A stretch of 18,188 bases of DNA, taken from SIG440 sp045645905. Its GTDB lineage: Bacteria > Bacillota > Clostridia > Monoglobales > Monoglobaceae. A program made the translations under genes and the position numbers. The stretch is taken from NCBI GenBank assembly GCA_045645905.1, contig JAZRJT010000064.1, forward strand, positions 1-18,188. Reading direction: 5' to 3'. Below the pieces are notes generated by a model. The model was given only the letters and a program-made list of their open reading frames with translations, was not told the origin of the DNA and ran no database searches. Below, piece after piece: positions 8,164 to 14,372 of this stretch (its first letter is position 1; every line of letters begins with the position of its first letter).

Positions 8164-8192
8164 TTGTCACAAAAGTTTTTTTGTGATAAAAT
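8164..8192 (+). promoter_or_regulatory. Promoter for uppP-ftsK with a palindrome filling the spacer
   Basis: TTGTCA (8164-8169) and TAAAAT (8187-8192) lie 17 bases apart, a good sigma-A type promoter, 56 bases before the uppP ATG. A perfect 8-bp inverted repeat, TCACAAAA-GTTT-TTTTGTGA (8167-8186), covers the end of the -35 box and the whole spacer. This is a likely operator position, though the binding protein is unknown. The remainder of the 8046-8248 gap is AT-rich with only the hairpin at 8095-8131. Confidence 0.65.
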
Positions 8193-8248
8193 ATATTTTG
8201 GTGTATGCTGAATATATATGTATAACTACATAGATTGGAGGTTTACTA

Positions 8249-9061
8249 ATGTTTGCACTTGAAATGCTGAAATCGGTTATTTTGGGTCTTGTGGAGGGTA
8301 TTACCGAATGGTTACCCATAAGCTCCACCGGGCATATGATTCTTGTTAATGAATTTTTAAAAAATTATGACGGATTTACCGCATCTGATTTATATTTGTA
8401 CGTAATCCAGCTTGGAGCAATACTTGCCGTGGTTACGTTGTACTTTAAAAAACTTAATCCGTTTTCACCACGCAAAACACGTGAAGAAAGAATAGATACG
8501 TGGAATATGTGGTTTAAGGTTATTGTAGCTTGTCTTCCTGCTGCGGTGATAGGTCTGCTCCTTGACCCGATTATGGAAAAGTTTGAAAACTGGCAGGTTG
8601 TGTCAGCTATGCTCATTATTTATGGCGTAGCATTTATATTTATTGAAAAAACAAACAAAAAGACTGCTATATATAATATGAAGGAACTTGATTACAAAAC
8701 TGCACTGATTATTGGTGCATTTCAGGTGCTTTCAATTATACCGGGTACATCACGCTCGGGCTCTACAATTCTTGGAGCAATGCTCCTTGGCTGCAGCAGA
8801 GGCATGGCGGCAGAGTTTTCGTTCTTCCTTGCGATTCCCGTTATGTTTGGGGTAAGCTTTTTGAAGATACTTAAATACGGACTTGTGATGAGCGGTCAGG
8901 ATGCTGCGGTATTGCTGTGCGGTATGTTGGTTGCGTATATAGTTTCAATGCTTTCAATTAAATTTTTAATGAATTTTGTAAAAAAACATAATTTCAAGAG
9001 CTTTGGTGTTTACAGAATTATATTGGGGCTTGCGGTGATATTGTATTTTGTTTTTATATAA
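8249..9061 (+). CDS. uppP: Undecaprenyl-diphosphatase (BacA/UppP family)
   Basis: Integral membrane enzyme that removes a phosphate from undecaprenyl diphosphate, regenerating the lipid carrier for peptidoglycan and other wall polymers; extra copies give bacitracin tolerance. The 270-residue product is of family length and strongly hydrophobic, with about eight membrane segments. Both signature regions are intact: LVEGITEWLPISSTGH (Glu16, Glu20, His29) and PGTSRSGST (165-173, with the essential Arg169). GGAGG (8237-8241) lies 7 bases before ATG 8249. It has its own promoter just upstream and is followed at 39 bases by ftsK/spoIIIE, so the two are probably co-transcribed. Confidence 0.97.
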   Translation: MFALEMLKSVILGLVEGITEWLPISSTGHMILVNEFLKNYDGFTASDLYLYVIQLGAILAVVTLYFKKLNPFSPRKTREERIDTWNMWFKVIVACLPAAVIGLLLDPIMEKFENWQVVSAMLIIYGVAFIFIEKTNKKTAIYNMKELDYKTALIIGAFQVLSIIPGTSRSGSTILGAMLLGCSRGMAAEFSFFLAIPVMFGVSFLKILKYGLVMSGQDAAVLLCGMLVAYIVSMLSIKFLMNFVKKHNFKSFGVYRIILGLAVILYFVFI

Positions 9062-9100
9062 AATTGATTGTCAACTGAAGAAAAGTGGTGTTTAATTAAT

Positions 9101-11803
9101 ATGGCAGAAAAGAAAAAGAATGGGGTGTCAAAGTCGACCCAGCCTTCAAAATCAAATGGCAAAAAAAAGAATGTAACCCCTAAGGAAAGAGCAACGGCAA
9201 AAAAGACCCGTGGTGCCGAGGTTAAAGGTATTGTGCTCATTGCTGTGGGAATATTTTTGGTAGTATCCCTTTATTTTGATGTTACAGGCACGGTGGGACA
9301 CTGGTTTAAAGAGCTTGTCCTGGGTTTATTTGGTGGACCGGCAATGATTTTTTTTGTGTTTGTTATATGGGCAGGAGTCGATATGTTTATCGAAAAGAAA
9401 AACGAAAAGGCTACATATAAGATATGGTTACTTGCACTTCTGATGATTTTCATATCAGTGCTCTGGGCGGCGTTTTGCGGCGGTGATGAATGGAATTACA
9501 ATTCCTTTATTGAGTCGGTACAGTCTATGTATTCTTACGGCATTGCAGGTGGCGGTATTATCGGTGGCCTGCTTTGTGCAGGGCTTTCTAAACTCATCGG
9601 TGCTGTTGGTACAATTATTCTTTCGGTTGCGGTTATTCTGATTCTGCTAGTTATTCTTACTGAAGTTTCGATTGAAAAGCTGTTCAGGAAAATAGGCTCA
9701 TTTATGAAGAAAAACCGTGATAAAATAGCTGAAAATCTTGACGAAGAAATTGAAATTGAAGAGGATTCGACAGTTGTCAAAAAAAGAGTTAGAAAAAAAC
9801 TCCGAGGAAAAGACGAAAGGGTCACAACCGTAGTTCAAAAAGATTATCAGCCTGCTAAGGCGCCCAACAGTGATTATTTTGATGTATATTTTAAGGGCGG
9901 CGAAATAGAGGCTGTAGCAAAAAAACCTGAAAAAATGCCGGTCAGGAGATTTGTATTTGATGAAGACATCCCCGATGAAGTGACAGAGGTTGCTCGTGAG
10001 GTTATTGCAGAGCAGGAACAATCGGCAGTGAAGACTCCCGAAAAAAAGACTCCTTTCAGAATCGAAGATGTAAAGACGGGCGTTCTTACACAACTGCCTG
10101 ACGAAAACGGAAATTTTAAAGCAACTGAAGATGACGAGTTTGAACCTCCAACTCAGGCACAGATGGAGGATAAGGTAGACCCGCTTACTCAGGCGGCACT
10201 TGATGCAGGTGTTCCTCTTGACAGCGCAGTAGTGGTTGGCAAGCGTATGAGTCAGCAGGAGGTTCAGCAGGCGGCAAACAGTGTCAATGCACTTGCTAAG
10301 GAAAGTATCGAGGCAACCAAACTGATTAACTATAAATTGCCGTCGGTTTCACTCCTTGCAAAGCCCAAGCCAAAAACAAAGAGCCGTGCCGAAATCAAGC
10401 ACGAACTTGAAGAAAAGGCAAACAGACTTCTTGAAACTCTGGCAAGCTTTAAGGTTGAGGCAAAAATTATAAATATCACTCAGGGGCCGACTGTTACCAG
10501 ATTTGAACTCCAGCCGGGCTTTGGTGTCAAGGTTTCAAAGATTACTAATTTGGCAGACGATATTGCGTTGAGTCTGGCGGCATCAGGTGTTCGTATCGAG
10601 GCACCAATTCCCGGGAAATCGGCAATCGGCATCGAGATACCTAATGAAACCCCAAGTCCTGTGCCAATCCGTGAGGTTATTGACACAGATAAATTCCGTG
10701 ACTTTAAATCGAAAACGGCATTCGCTTTGGGTAAGGATATCGGGGGCAATTGTGTGATTGCTGATATTGCAAGCTTCCCTCACGTGCTTATTGCAGGTGC
10801 TACCGGTTCGGGCAAGAGTGTTTGTATAAATTCTCTGATAACAAGTATTTTATACAAGGCAAAACCAAATGAGGTCAAAATGATTATGGTTGACCCCAAA
10901 ATGGTAGAGCTTGGTGTTTATAACGGAATTCCACATCTTCTTATTCCTGTTGTTACCGACCCTAAGCACGCGGCTGGTGCTCTTAACTGGGCGGTTGCTG
11001 AGATGAAAAACCGTTATCAGCTTATGAAGGATAATAAGGTGCGCAACATTCAGGGGTACAATGACTTAATGGAAGAAAACGAAACCCCCGAAAACAAATT
11101 GCCTGAAATTGTAATTATTATTGACGAGCTTGCTGACCTTATGTTAGCGGCAAAAAATGAGGTGGAAGACGCAATAAACAGCCTTGCGGCTCTTGCCAGA
11201 GCGGCCGGCATGTATCTTGTAATAGCAACACAAAGACCATCTGTTGATGTAATTACCGGTGTAATTAAGGCAAATGTTCCGTCGCGAATTTCATTTGCTG
11301 TATCTTCGCAGATAGACAGCCGCACAATCTTAGATAGTATGGGCGCTGAAAAGCTTTTGGGCAAGGGCGATATGCTCTATGCGCCCCGTGGTGCTACCAA
11401 ACCCATAAGAATTCAGGGCAACTTCCTTTCCGACGAAGAAATAGAGGATATAATCGCATTTGTAAAGAAACAGTACGAGGCAGAGTATGATGAGACAATC
11501 CTTGAGCATATCGAGCGCGAGCAGGAGGCACGCAACGATGATACAGATGACGATGATGACCACACACGCAGCGGAGACAAGGATGCTCTCTTTGTTAAGG
11601 CGGCGGAGTTGGTGTTTGAATCGGGTCAGGCATCTGTTGCAATGCTTCAGCGCAGATACAAGATTGGTTATCAGAGAGCAGCCCGAATCATTGATCAGCT
11701 TGAAGAAAACAGAATTATCGGCCCATATGAGGGCACAAAGCCCAGACAGGTGCTTATTACCCGTGCAGAGCTGAATGAAATGTTGATGAATAATCCTGAT
11801 TAG
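9101..11803 (+). CDS. FtsK/SpoIIIE-family DNA translocase
   Basis: Hexameric ATP-driven DNA pump at the division septum, moving chromosome ends (FtsK, SftA) or the forespore chromosome (SpoIIIE). The 900-residue product has a Lys-rich N-terminus, four or five membrane segments between about residues 42 and 187, a charged and variable linker (about 200-420), and the motor. The Walker A motif GATGSGKS is at 566-573, the Walker B motif IVIIIDELADLM has Asp675 and Glu676, and the C-terminal gamma winged-helix domain, which reads KOPS/SRS orienting sequences, spans about 828-895. An acidic patch DDTDDDDD separates motor and gamma. I chose ATG 9101; an in-frame TTG at 9068 exists but lies only 7 bases past the uppP stop with no ribosome site. 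The site before 9101 (AAAGTGGTG) is weak. The sequence alone cannot tell ftsK from spoIIIE. No clear terminator follows. Confidence 0.95.
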   Translation: MAEKKKNGVSKSTQPSKSNGKKKNVTPKERATAKKTRGAEVKGIVLIAVGIFLVVSLYFDVTGTVGHWFKELVLGLFGGPAMIFFVFVIWAGVDMFIEKKNEKATYKIWLLALLMIFISVLWAAFCGGDEWNYNSFIESVQSMYSYGIAGGGIIGGLLCAGLSKLIGAVGTIILSVAVILILLVILTEVSIEKLFRKIGSFMKKNRDKIAENLDEEIEIEEDSTVVKKRVRKKLRGKDERVTTVVQKDYQPAKAPNSDYFDVYFKGGEIEAVAKKPEKMPVRRFVFDEDIPDEVTEVAREVIAEQEQSAVKTPEKKTPFRIEDVKTGVLTQLPDENGNFKATEDDEFEPPTQAQMEDKVDPLTQAALDAGVPLDSAVVVGKRMSQQEVQQAANSVNALAKESIEATKLINYKLPSVSLLAKPKPKTKSRAEIKHELEEKANRLLETLASFKVEAKIINITQGPTVTRFELQPGFGVKVSKITNLADDIALSLAASGVRIEAPIPGKSAIGIEIPNETPSPVPIREVIDTDKFRDFKSKTAFALGKDIGGNCVIADIASFPHVLIAGATGSGKSVCINSLITSILYKAKPNEVKMIMVDPKMVELGVYNGIPHLLIPVVTDPKHAAGALNWAVAEMKNRYQLMKDNKVRNIQGYNDLMEENETPENKLPEIVIIIDELADLMLAAKNEVEDAINSLAALARAAGMYLVIATQRPSVDVITGVIKANVPSRISFAVSSQIDSRTILDSMGAEKLLGKGDMLYAPRGATKPIRIQGNFLSDEEIEDIIAFVKKQYEAEYDETILEHIEREQEARNDDTDDDDDHTRSGDKDALFVKAAELVFESGQASVAMLQRRYKIGYQRAARIIDQLEENRIIGPYEGTKPRQVLITRAELNEMLMNNPD

Positions 11804-11888
11804 TGTTGGAAATACTCTTTGCAACAAGGGATATTGATGTTGGACTGCAAAAACGTAGTTTTACTGTGCATTTAATGCAAAACAATAG

Positions 11889-11920
11889 TTATAAATTTGT
11901 CAAAATTAACAAATTTATAA
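11889..11920. repeat. AT-rich perfect 12-bp inverted repeat upstream of hup
   Basis: TTATAAATTTGT (11889-11900) and ACAAATTTATAA (11909-11920) are exact reverse complements around the 8-base loop CAAAATTA. No T-run follows on the plus strand, so it is a poor terminator for ftsK. It lies in a 228-base gap (11804-12031) that also holds TGCATTTAATGCA (11867-11879) and the palindrome at 11969-11982. Confidence 0.6.
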
Positions 11921-11943
11921 AAAAATAGAGAAAACTATGGAAA

Positions 11944-11982
11944 TTTACAAAAATATGTAGTAATATAGTAATAACGTTATTA
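11944..11982 (+). promoter_or_regulatory. Probable hup promoter region with 14-bp palindrome
   Basis: TTTACA (11944-11949) is a fair -35 box; TAGTAA (11966-11971) at 16 bases or TAATAA (11969-11974) at 19 bases are the candidate -10 boxes, so the exact promoter is unsettled. The perfect palindrome TAATAACGTTATTA (11969-11982) overlaps the candidate -10 region and could be an operator. The hup ATG follows 49 bases later, after AAAAGGAG (12015-12022). Confidence 0.35.
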
Positions 11983-12031
11983 ATTAATTACTTAAATATT
12001 TATTATATTTAAAAGAAAAGGAGTTTTAAAA

Positions 12032-12307
12032 ATGAATAAAACAGAATTGATCGCAGTAATGGCTGAAAAAGCTAACCTCTCAAAGAAGGATGCAGAAGCA
12101 GCTCTCAACGCATTTGTAGATGCAGTTGAAGGCGCTCTCACTAAGGGAGACAAAGTTCAGCTCGTTGGCTTCGGTGGCTTTGAAGTAAGAGAAAGAGCAG
12201 CTAGAACAGGCAGAAACCCCCAGACAGGTGCAGAAATGAAGATTGCTGCAGCTAAGGTTCCCGCTTTCAAAGCAGGCAAGGCTCTTAAGGACCTTATCAA
12301 CAAATAA
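12032..12307 (+). CDS. hup: HU-type nucleoid DNA-binding protein
   Basis: A 91-residue HU protein, the standard family length. It dimerises, bends DNA and compacts the nucleoid. MNKTELIAVMAEKANLSKKDAEAALNA is a typical HU N-terminal helix pair (written here only as its start), GFGGFEVRERAARTGRNPQTG is the beta-arm region with the DNA-intercalating Pro in RNPQTG, and the C-terminal FKAGKALKDLIN closes the fold. AAAAGGAG precedes ATG 12032 by 9 bases. Codon use is biased to AAG, GCT, CTC and GGC, as in other highly expressed genes of this window. A strong terminator follows, so it is probably monocistronic or the main transcript end. Confidence 0.98.
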   Translation: MNKTELIAVMAEKANLSKKDAEAALNAFVDAVEGALTKGDKVQLVGFGGFEVRERAARTGRNPQTGAEMKIAAAKVPAFKAGKALKDLINK

Positions 12308-12320
12308 GATTTTATCTCTT

Positions 12321-12350
12321 AAAAAGAACGCCGATGGGCGTTCTTTTTTT
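12321..12350 (+). terminator. Intrinsic terminator after hup
   Basis: A perfect 12-bp stem, AAAAAGAACGCC (12321-12332) with GGCGTTCTTTTT (12337-12348), closes a GATG tetraloop and runs into a T-run to 12350. It starts 13 bases after the hup stop. Confidence 0.95.
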
Positions 12351-12378
12351 GTGCAAAGCTAAATGAAGGAGAATATAT

Positions 12379-12633
12379 ATGAAAAGCTTTTCTTATAAAA
12401 CCCGTGGGACATGTTCAAGGGAAATTTCATTTGACCTTGACGGTAATACTGTAAAAAATGTTAAATTTGTATTTGGATGTATGGGCAATACTCAGGGCGT
12501 AGCACGACTGGTTGAAGGAATGGATGTTGACGAGGCAATATCAAGACTTCGCGGCATTGACTGCAACGGACGCGGCACTTCCTGCCCTGATCAGCTGGCT
12601 CAGGCTTTGATTGCTGCAAAGGAACAAAAATAG
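12379..12633 (+). CDS. Small TSCPD-domain protein (TIGR03905-like)
   Basis: An 84-residue cytoplasmic protein of unknown function. The C-terminal TSCPDQLAQAL (67-77) is the namesake TSCPD motif, also found at the end of vitamin B12-dependent ribonucleotide reductases. Here it is the whole protein, as in the stand-alone family known as TIGR03905. Four cysteines (12, 34, 62, 69) sit in motif-like positions (GTC, FGCMGN, DCNG, TSCP), suggesting a metal site or redox role; this is inference. AAGGAGA (12366-12372) precedes ATG 12379. It lies 71 bases past hup, behind the hup terminator, with no obvious promoter of its own, so it may depend on read-through. No terminator is visible after it. Confidence 0.85.
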   Translation: MKSFSYKTRGTCSREISFDLDGNTVKNVKFVFGCMGNTQGVARLVEGMDVDEAISRLRGIDCNGRGTSCPDQLAQALIAAKEQK

Positions 12634-12717
12634 TTGTTTGTAGCATTGTTACATATATAAGGTATTAAAATCCAATAATTTGTGAAAAATTTTTGATAGA
12701 AACCATATATGTAGTAC

Positions 12718-12746
12718 TTGACAAATGACTTGGAAAATGGTACAAT
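12718..12746 (+). promoter_or_regulatory. Main str operon promoter
   Basis: A perfect -35 box TTGACA (12718-12723), a 17-base spacer and TACAAT (12741-12746, five of six) make this the strongest promoter in the window. It lies 74 bases before the rplGB ATG and probably drives rplGB-rpsL-rpsG-fusA-tuf. The DNA before it (12634-12717) is AT-rich and holds nothing else I can support. Confidence 0.85.
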
Positions 12747-12766
12747 CAAGTGTATTTTGTAATATT

Positions 12767-12793
12767 GGGATAGTGCGGTATTTCGCAAATCCC
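12767..12793 (+). promoter_or_regulatory. Leader hairpin of the str operon
   Basis: GGGAT (12767-12771) pairs with ATCCC (12789-12793), and TGCG (12774-12777) with CGCA (12784-12787), giving a stem with an AG/A internal loop. An alternative pairing GTGCGG (12773-12778) with CCGCAC (12793-12798) excludes it, and GCAC (12795-12798) can pair with GTGC (12804-12807) next to the AAGGTGA ribosome site. It could be a regulatory leader; I see no consensus kink-turn. Confidence 0.35.
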
Positions 12794-12820
12794 CGCACCA
12801 AGAGTGCAAGGTGAAATAAA

Positions 12821-13069
12821 ATGGAACGAATAAAACAAAACCCGCATGTGGTAGGGCTTAAACAGTCCAAAAAGGTTATCGAATCCGGCAAGGCCGAGAT
12901 GGTTTTTGTTGCACGCGATGCAGATAGCCACGTGGTTTTTCCTTTGGAAAGGCTTTGCGGTGAAAAAAACGTAGAGGTGATTTACGTCAACAATATGAAG
13001 GAGCTTGCAAAGGCTTGTCACGTTGAGGTTCCCACTGCGGTAGCAACAATTTTAGGTAAGGACGCATAA
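12821..13069 (+). CDS. rplGB: L7Ae/YbxF-family kink-turn RNA-binding protein
   Basis: An 82-residue L7Ae/L30e-fold protein, homologous to Bacillus YbxF, which binds kink-turn RNA. GLKQSKKVIESGKAEMVFVARDA matches the family's N-terminal half, and NNMKELAKACHVEVPTAVATIL the conserved MKELGKAC-type half. In Bacillus the gene lies between rpoC and rpsL; here it likewise precedes rpsL but heads the operon, with TSCPD and hup genes upstream instead of rpoBC. AAGGTGA (12808-12814) precedes ATG 12821. The 60-base gap to rpsL holds a small hairpin (13086-13099, GGGAC/GTCCC). It also holds the 8-mer TATACAGG twice (13080 and 13110), the second copy running into the rpsL ribosome site. Confidence 0.93.
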   Translation: MERIKQNPHVVGLKQSKKVIESGKAEMVFVARDADSHVVFPLERLCGEKNVEVIYVNNMKELAKACHVEVPTAVATILGKDA

Positions 13070-13129
13070 TATGCGTTTTTATACAGGGACAGCCGTCCCC
13101 GTCAAACTATATACAGGAGGTGAAAATAA

Positions 13130-13549
13130 TTGCCAACATTTAACCAGTTAGTTAAGAAAGGCAGACAGACTGCGGAAAAGAAATCTACTGCTCCTGCTCT
13201 TCACAAGGGCTTCAATACCATCAAGAAGAAATACACAGATCAGGATTCACCGCAGAAGAGAGGTGTTTGTACTTCTGTTAGAACAATGACACCTAAGAAG
13301 CCTAACTCAGCACTCCGTAAGGTTGCCAGAGTTCGTCTTACAAACGGTATCGAAGTTTCAGCTTATATTCCCGGTATTGGTCACAATCTCCAGGAGCATA
13401 GCGTAGTGCTTATCCGTGGTGGTAGAGTTAAGGACCTCCCTGGTGTACGTTATCACATTATCCGTGGTACACTTGATACACAGGGCGTTCAGAAGCGTAA
13501 CCAGTCAAGATCCAAGTACGGAGCTAAGAGACCTAAAGAAGGTAAGTAA
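13130..13549 (+). CDS. rpsL: 30S ribosomal protein S12
   Basis: S12 of the small ribosomal subunit, at the decoding centre, 139 residues as usual in Firmicutes. The near-invariant segments TMTPKKPNSALRKVARVRL and AYIPGIGHNLQEHS are intact. The Lys in TPKKPNS whose change gives streptomycin resistance is the wild-type residue, as are KDLPGVRYH and the C-terminal SRSKYGAKRPK. The start is TTG 13130, fixed by AGGAGGTG (13115-13122) 7 bases before it and by the conserved MPTFNQL N-terminus. A 159-base gap to rpsG follows, longer than usual for these two genes. Confidence 0.98.
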   Translation: MPTFNQLVKKGRQTAEKKSTAPALHKGFNTIKKKYTDQDSPQKRGVCTSVRTMTPKKPNSALRKVARVRLTNGIEVSAYIPGIGHNLQEHSVVLIRGGRVKDLPGVRYHIIRGTLDTQGVQKRNQSRSKYGAKRPKEGK

Positions 13550-13708
13550 GACAAAAAATTCAAGTATGAAAATTACTTTATAGTGCGTATTACTATTTTA
13601 TATATATTGAGCTCAGTCTCAGTTGTATATAGTATACAGCACTAGCAGTATCCTTAAGGGTATTGAGTACCTTGTGGATATTATTCACAAAGAATGGAGG
13701 GAAGATAA
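13550..13708 (+). other. Long rpsL-rpsG intercistronic region
   Basis: This 159-base spacer holds several small inverted repeats: TGTATA-TAG-TATACA (13624-13638), and GTATCC-TTAA-GGGTAT, which pairs through two G-U wobbles (13648-13663). TTGAGC (13607-13612) and TAGTAT (13630-13635) are 17 bases apart and could form a weak internal promoter. TGAAAATTACTT (13567-13578) recurs after rpsG. In Enterobacteria S7 represses translation through this intercistronic region; whether that occurs here cannot be judged from sequence. Confidence 0.4.
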
Positions 13709-14179
13709 GTGCCAAGAAAAGGACATATTGCACGTCGTGACGTGTTACCGGATCCTATGTACAACAGCAAGACTGTTACTCGTCTTATCAACAATATTAT
13801 GCTCGACGGCAAGAAGGGTGTTGCTCAGGCTATCGTTTATGATGCATTTGCAATCATAAAGGAAAAAACAGGTAAAGATCCTGTTGAGGTTTTTGAGGAA
13901 GCTATGAATGCCGTTATGCCTGTATTGGAGGTTAACGCTAGACGTGTCGGAGGTGCTAACTATCAGGTTCCTATCGAAGTTAGAGCCGAAAGACGCGAAA
14001 CACTGGGCCTCAGATGGATCACACTCTATGCAAGACAGAGAAGCGAAAGAACTATGGCTGAAAGACTTGCAAACGAGCTTATGGATGCGATAAACAGCAC
14101 AGGCGGTGCTTTCAAAAAGAAAGAAGACACACACAAAATGGCAGAAGCGAATAAGGCATTCGCTCACTTCCGCTGGTAG
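13709..14179 (+). CDS. rpsG: 30S ribosomal protein S7
   Basis: S7 nucleates assembly of the 30S head by binding 16S rRNA; 156 residues, the standard length. MPRKGHIARRDVLPDP, FEEAMNAVMPVLEVNARRVGG, YQVPIEVRAERR and the C-terminal KMAEANKAFAHFRW are all family-typical. The start is GTG 13709, with GGAGG (13696-13700) 8 bases ahead and the conserved MPRKG start. The TAG stop (14177-14179) lies inside the left end of a long palindrome that fills most of the gap to fusA. Confidence 0.98.
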   Translation: MPRKGHIARRDVLPDPMYNSKTVTRLINNIMLDGKKGVAQAIVYDAFAIIKEKTGKDPVEVFEEAMNAVMPVLEVNARRVGGANYQVPIEVRAERRETLGLRWITLYARQRSERTMAERLANELMDAINSTGGAFKKKEDTHKMAEANKAFAHFRW

Positions 14180-14307
14180 TATTGCTTTGAAAATTACTTC
14201 ATCTTTGGCAGCGTTGCTCAATACGAAAAATGCTCACGTATATCATATACGCTCCGCTTTTTCGTATTGAGCATCTGCCAAACCTAAAGCGATTTTCTTT
14301 GCACTAC
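14176..14307. repeat. Long nested palindrome between rpsG and fusA
   Basis: The core has a 16-bp perfect arm, TGCTCAATACGAAAAA (14215-14230) with TTTTTCGTATTGAGCA (14258-14273). It is flanked by TTTGGCAG (14204-14211) with CTGCCAAA (14275-14282) and capped by CGTATAT-C-ATATACG (14237-14251). Weaker outer pairings, GAAAAT/ATTTTC (14189-14194, 14292-14297) and GTAGT/ACTAC (14176-14180, 14303-14307), extend the symmetry to about 132 nt. It could be a transcription attenuator, an RNA-stability element or a palindromic mobile repeat. The 24 matched base pairs of the two main arms are certain; the role is not. Confidence 0.8.
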
Positions 14308-14340
14308 TTAGTTGCGGCAGAAAGCCAATTTTCGATTAGA

Positions 14341-14361
14341 TTAACACATTTTATGTGTTGA
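14341..14361 (+). promoter_or_regulatory. Hairpin abutting the fusA ribosome binding site
   Basis: AACACAT (14343-14349) and ATGTGTT (14353-14359) pair perfectly around a TTT loop, extended by a U-G and a T-A pair to 14341-14361. The stem ends at the first A of AAAGGAG (14361-14367), so it borders but does not bury the Shine-Dalgarno sequence of fusA. Confidence 0.5.
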
Positions 14362-14372
14362 AAGGAGTTACT

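Noticed and set aside
7246..9075. ATTGTCAAC at 7246 and again at 9067, each before a gene start
   Set aside because: It is a 9-base match in AT-rich DNA; the second copy lacks the inverted partner, so chance is the simplest account.
11330..11827. 165-codon minus-strand frame across the end of ftsK/spoIIIE
   Set aside because: It is antisense to the motor and gamma domains, has low complexity and no homology I recognise.
12747..12820. Riboswitch or T-box in the str leader
   Set aside because: The leader is only about 70 bases and lacks T-box or known riboswitch signatures; only simple hairpins are present.
13745..14221. 158-codon open frame on the minus strand opposite rpsG
   Set aside because: It is antisense to a well-conserved ribosomal gene, has no recognisable domain or ribosome site, and reads as a cysteine/serine-rich shadow.
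14204..14282. Insertion sequence remnant
   Set aside because: The palindrome has no transposase fragment and no clear target duplication at its edges; a non-autonomous repeat remains possible and is raised as a finding.
14312..14342. Promoter for fusA (TTGCGG and TAGATT)
   Set aside because: Spacing is 19 bases and both boxes are poor; fusA is better explained by read-through of the str operon.
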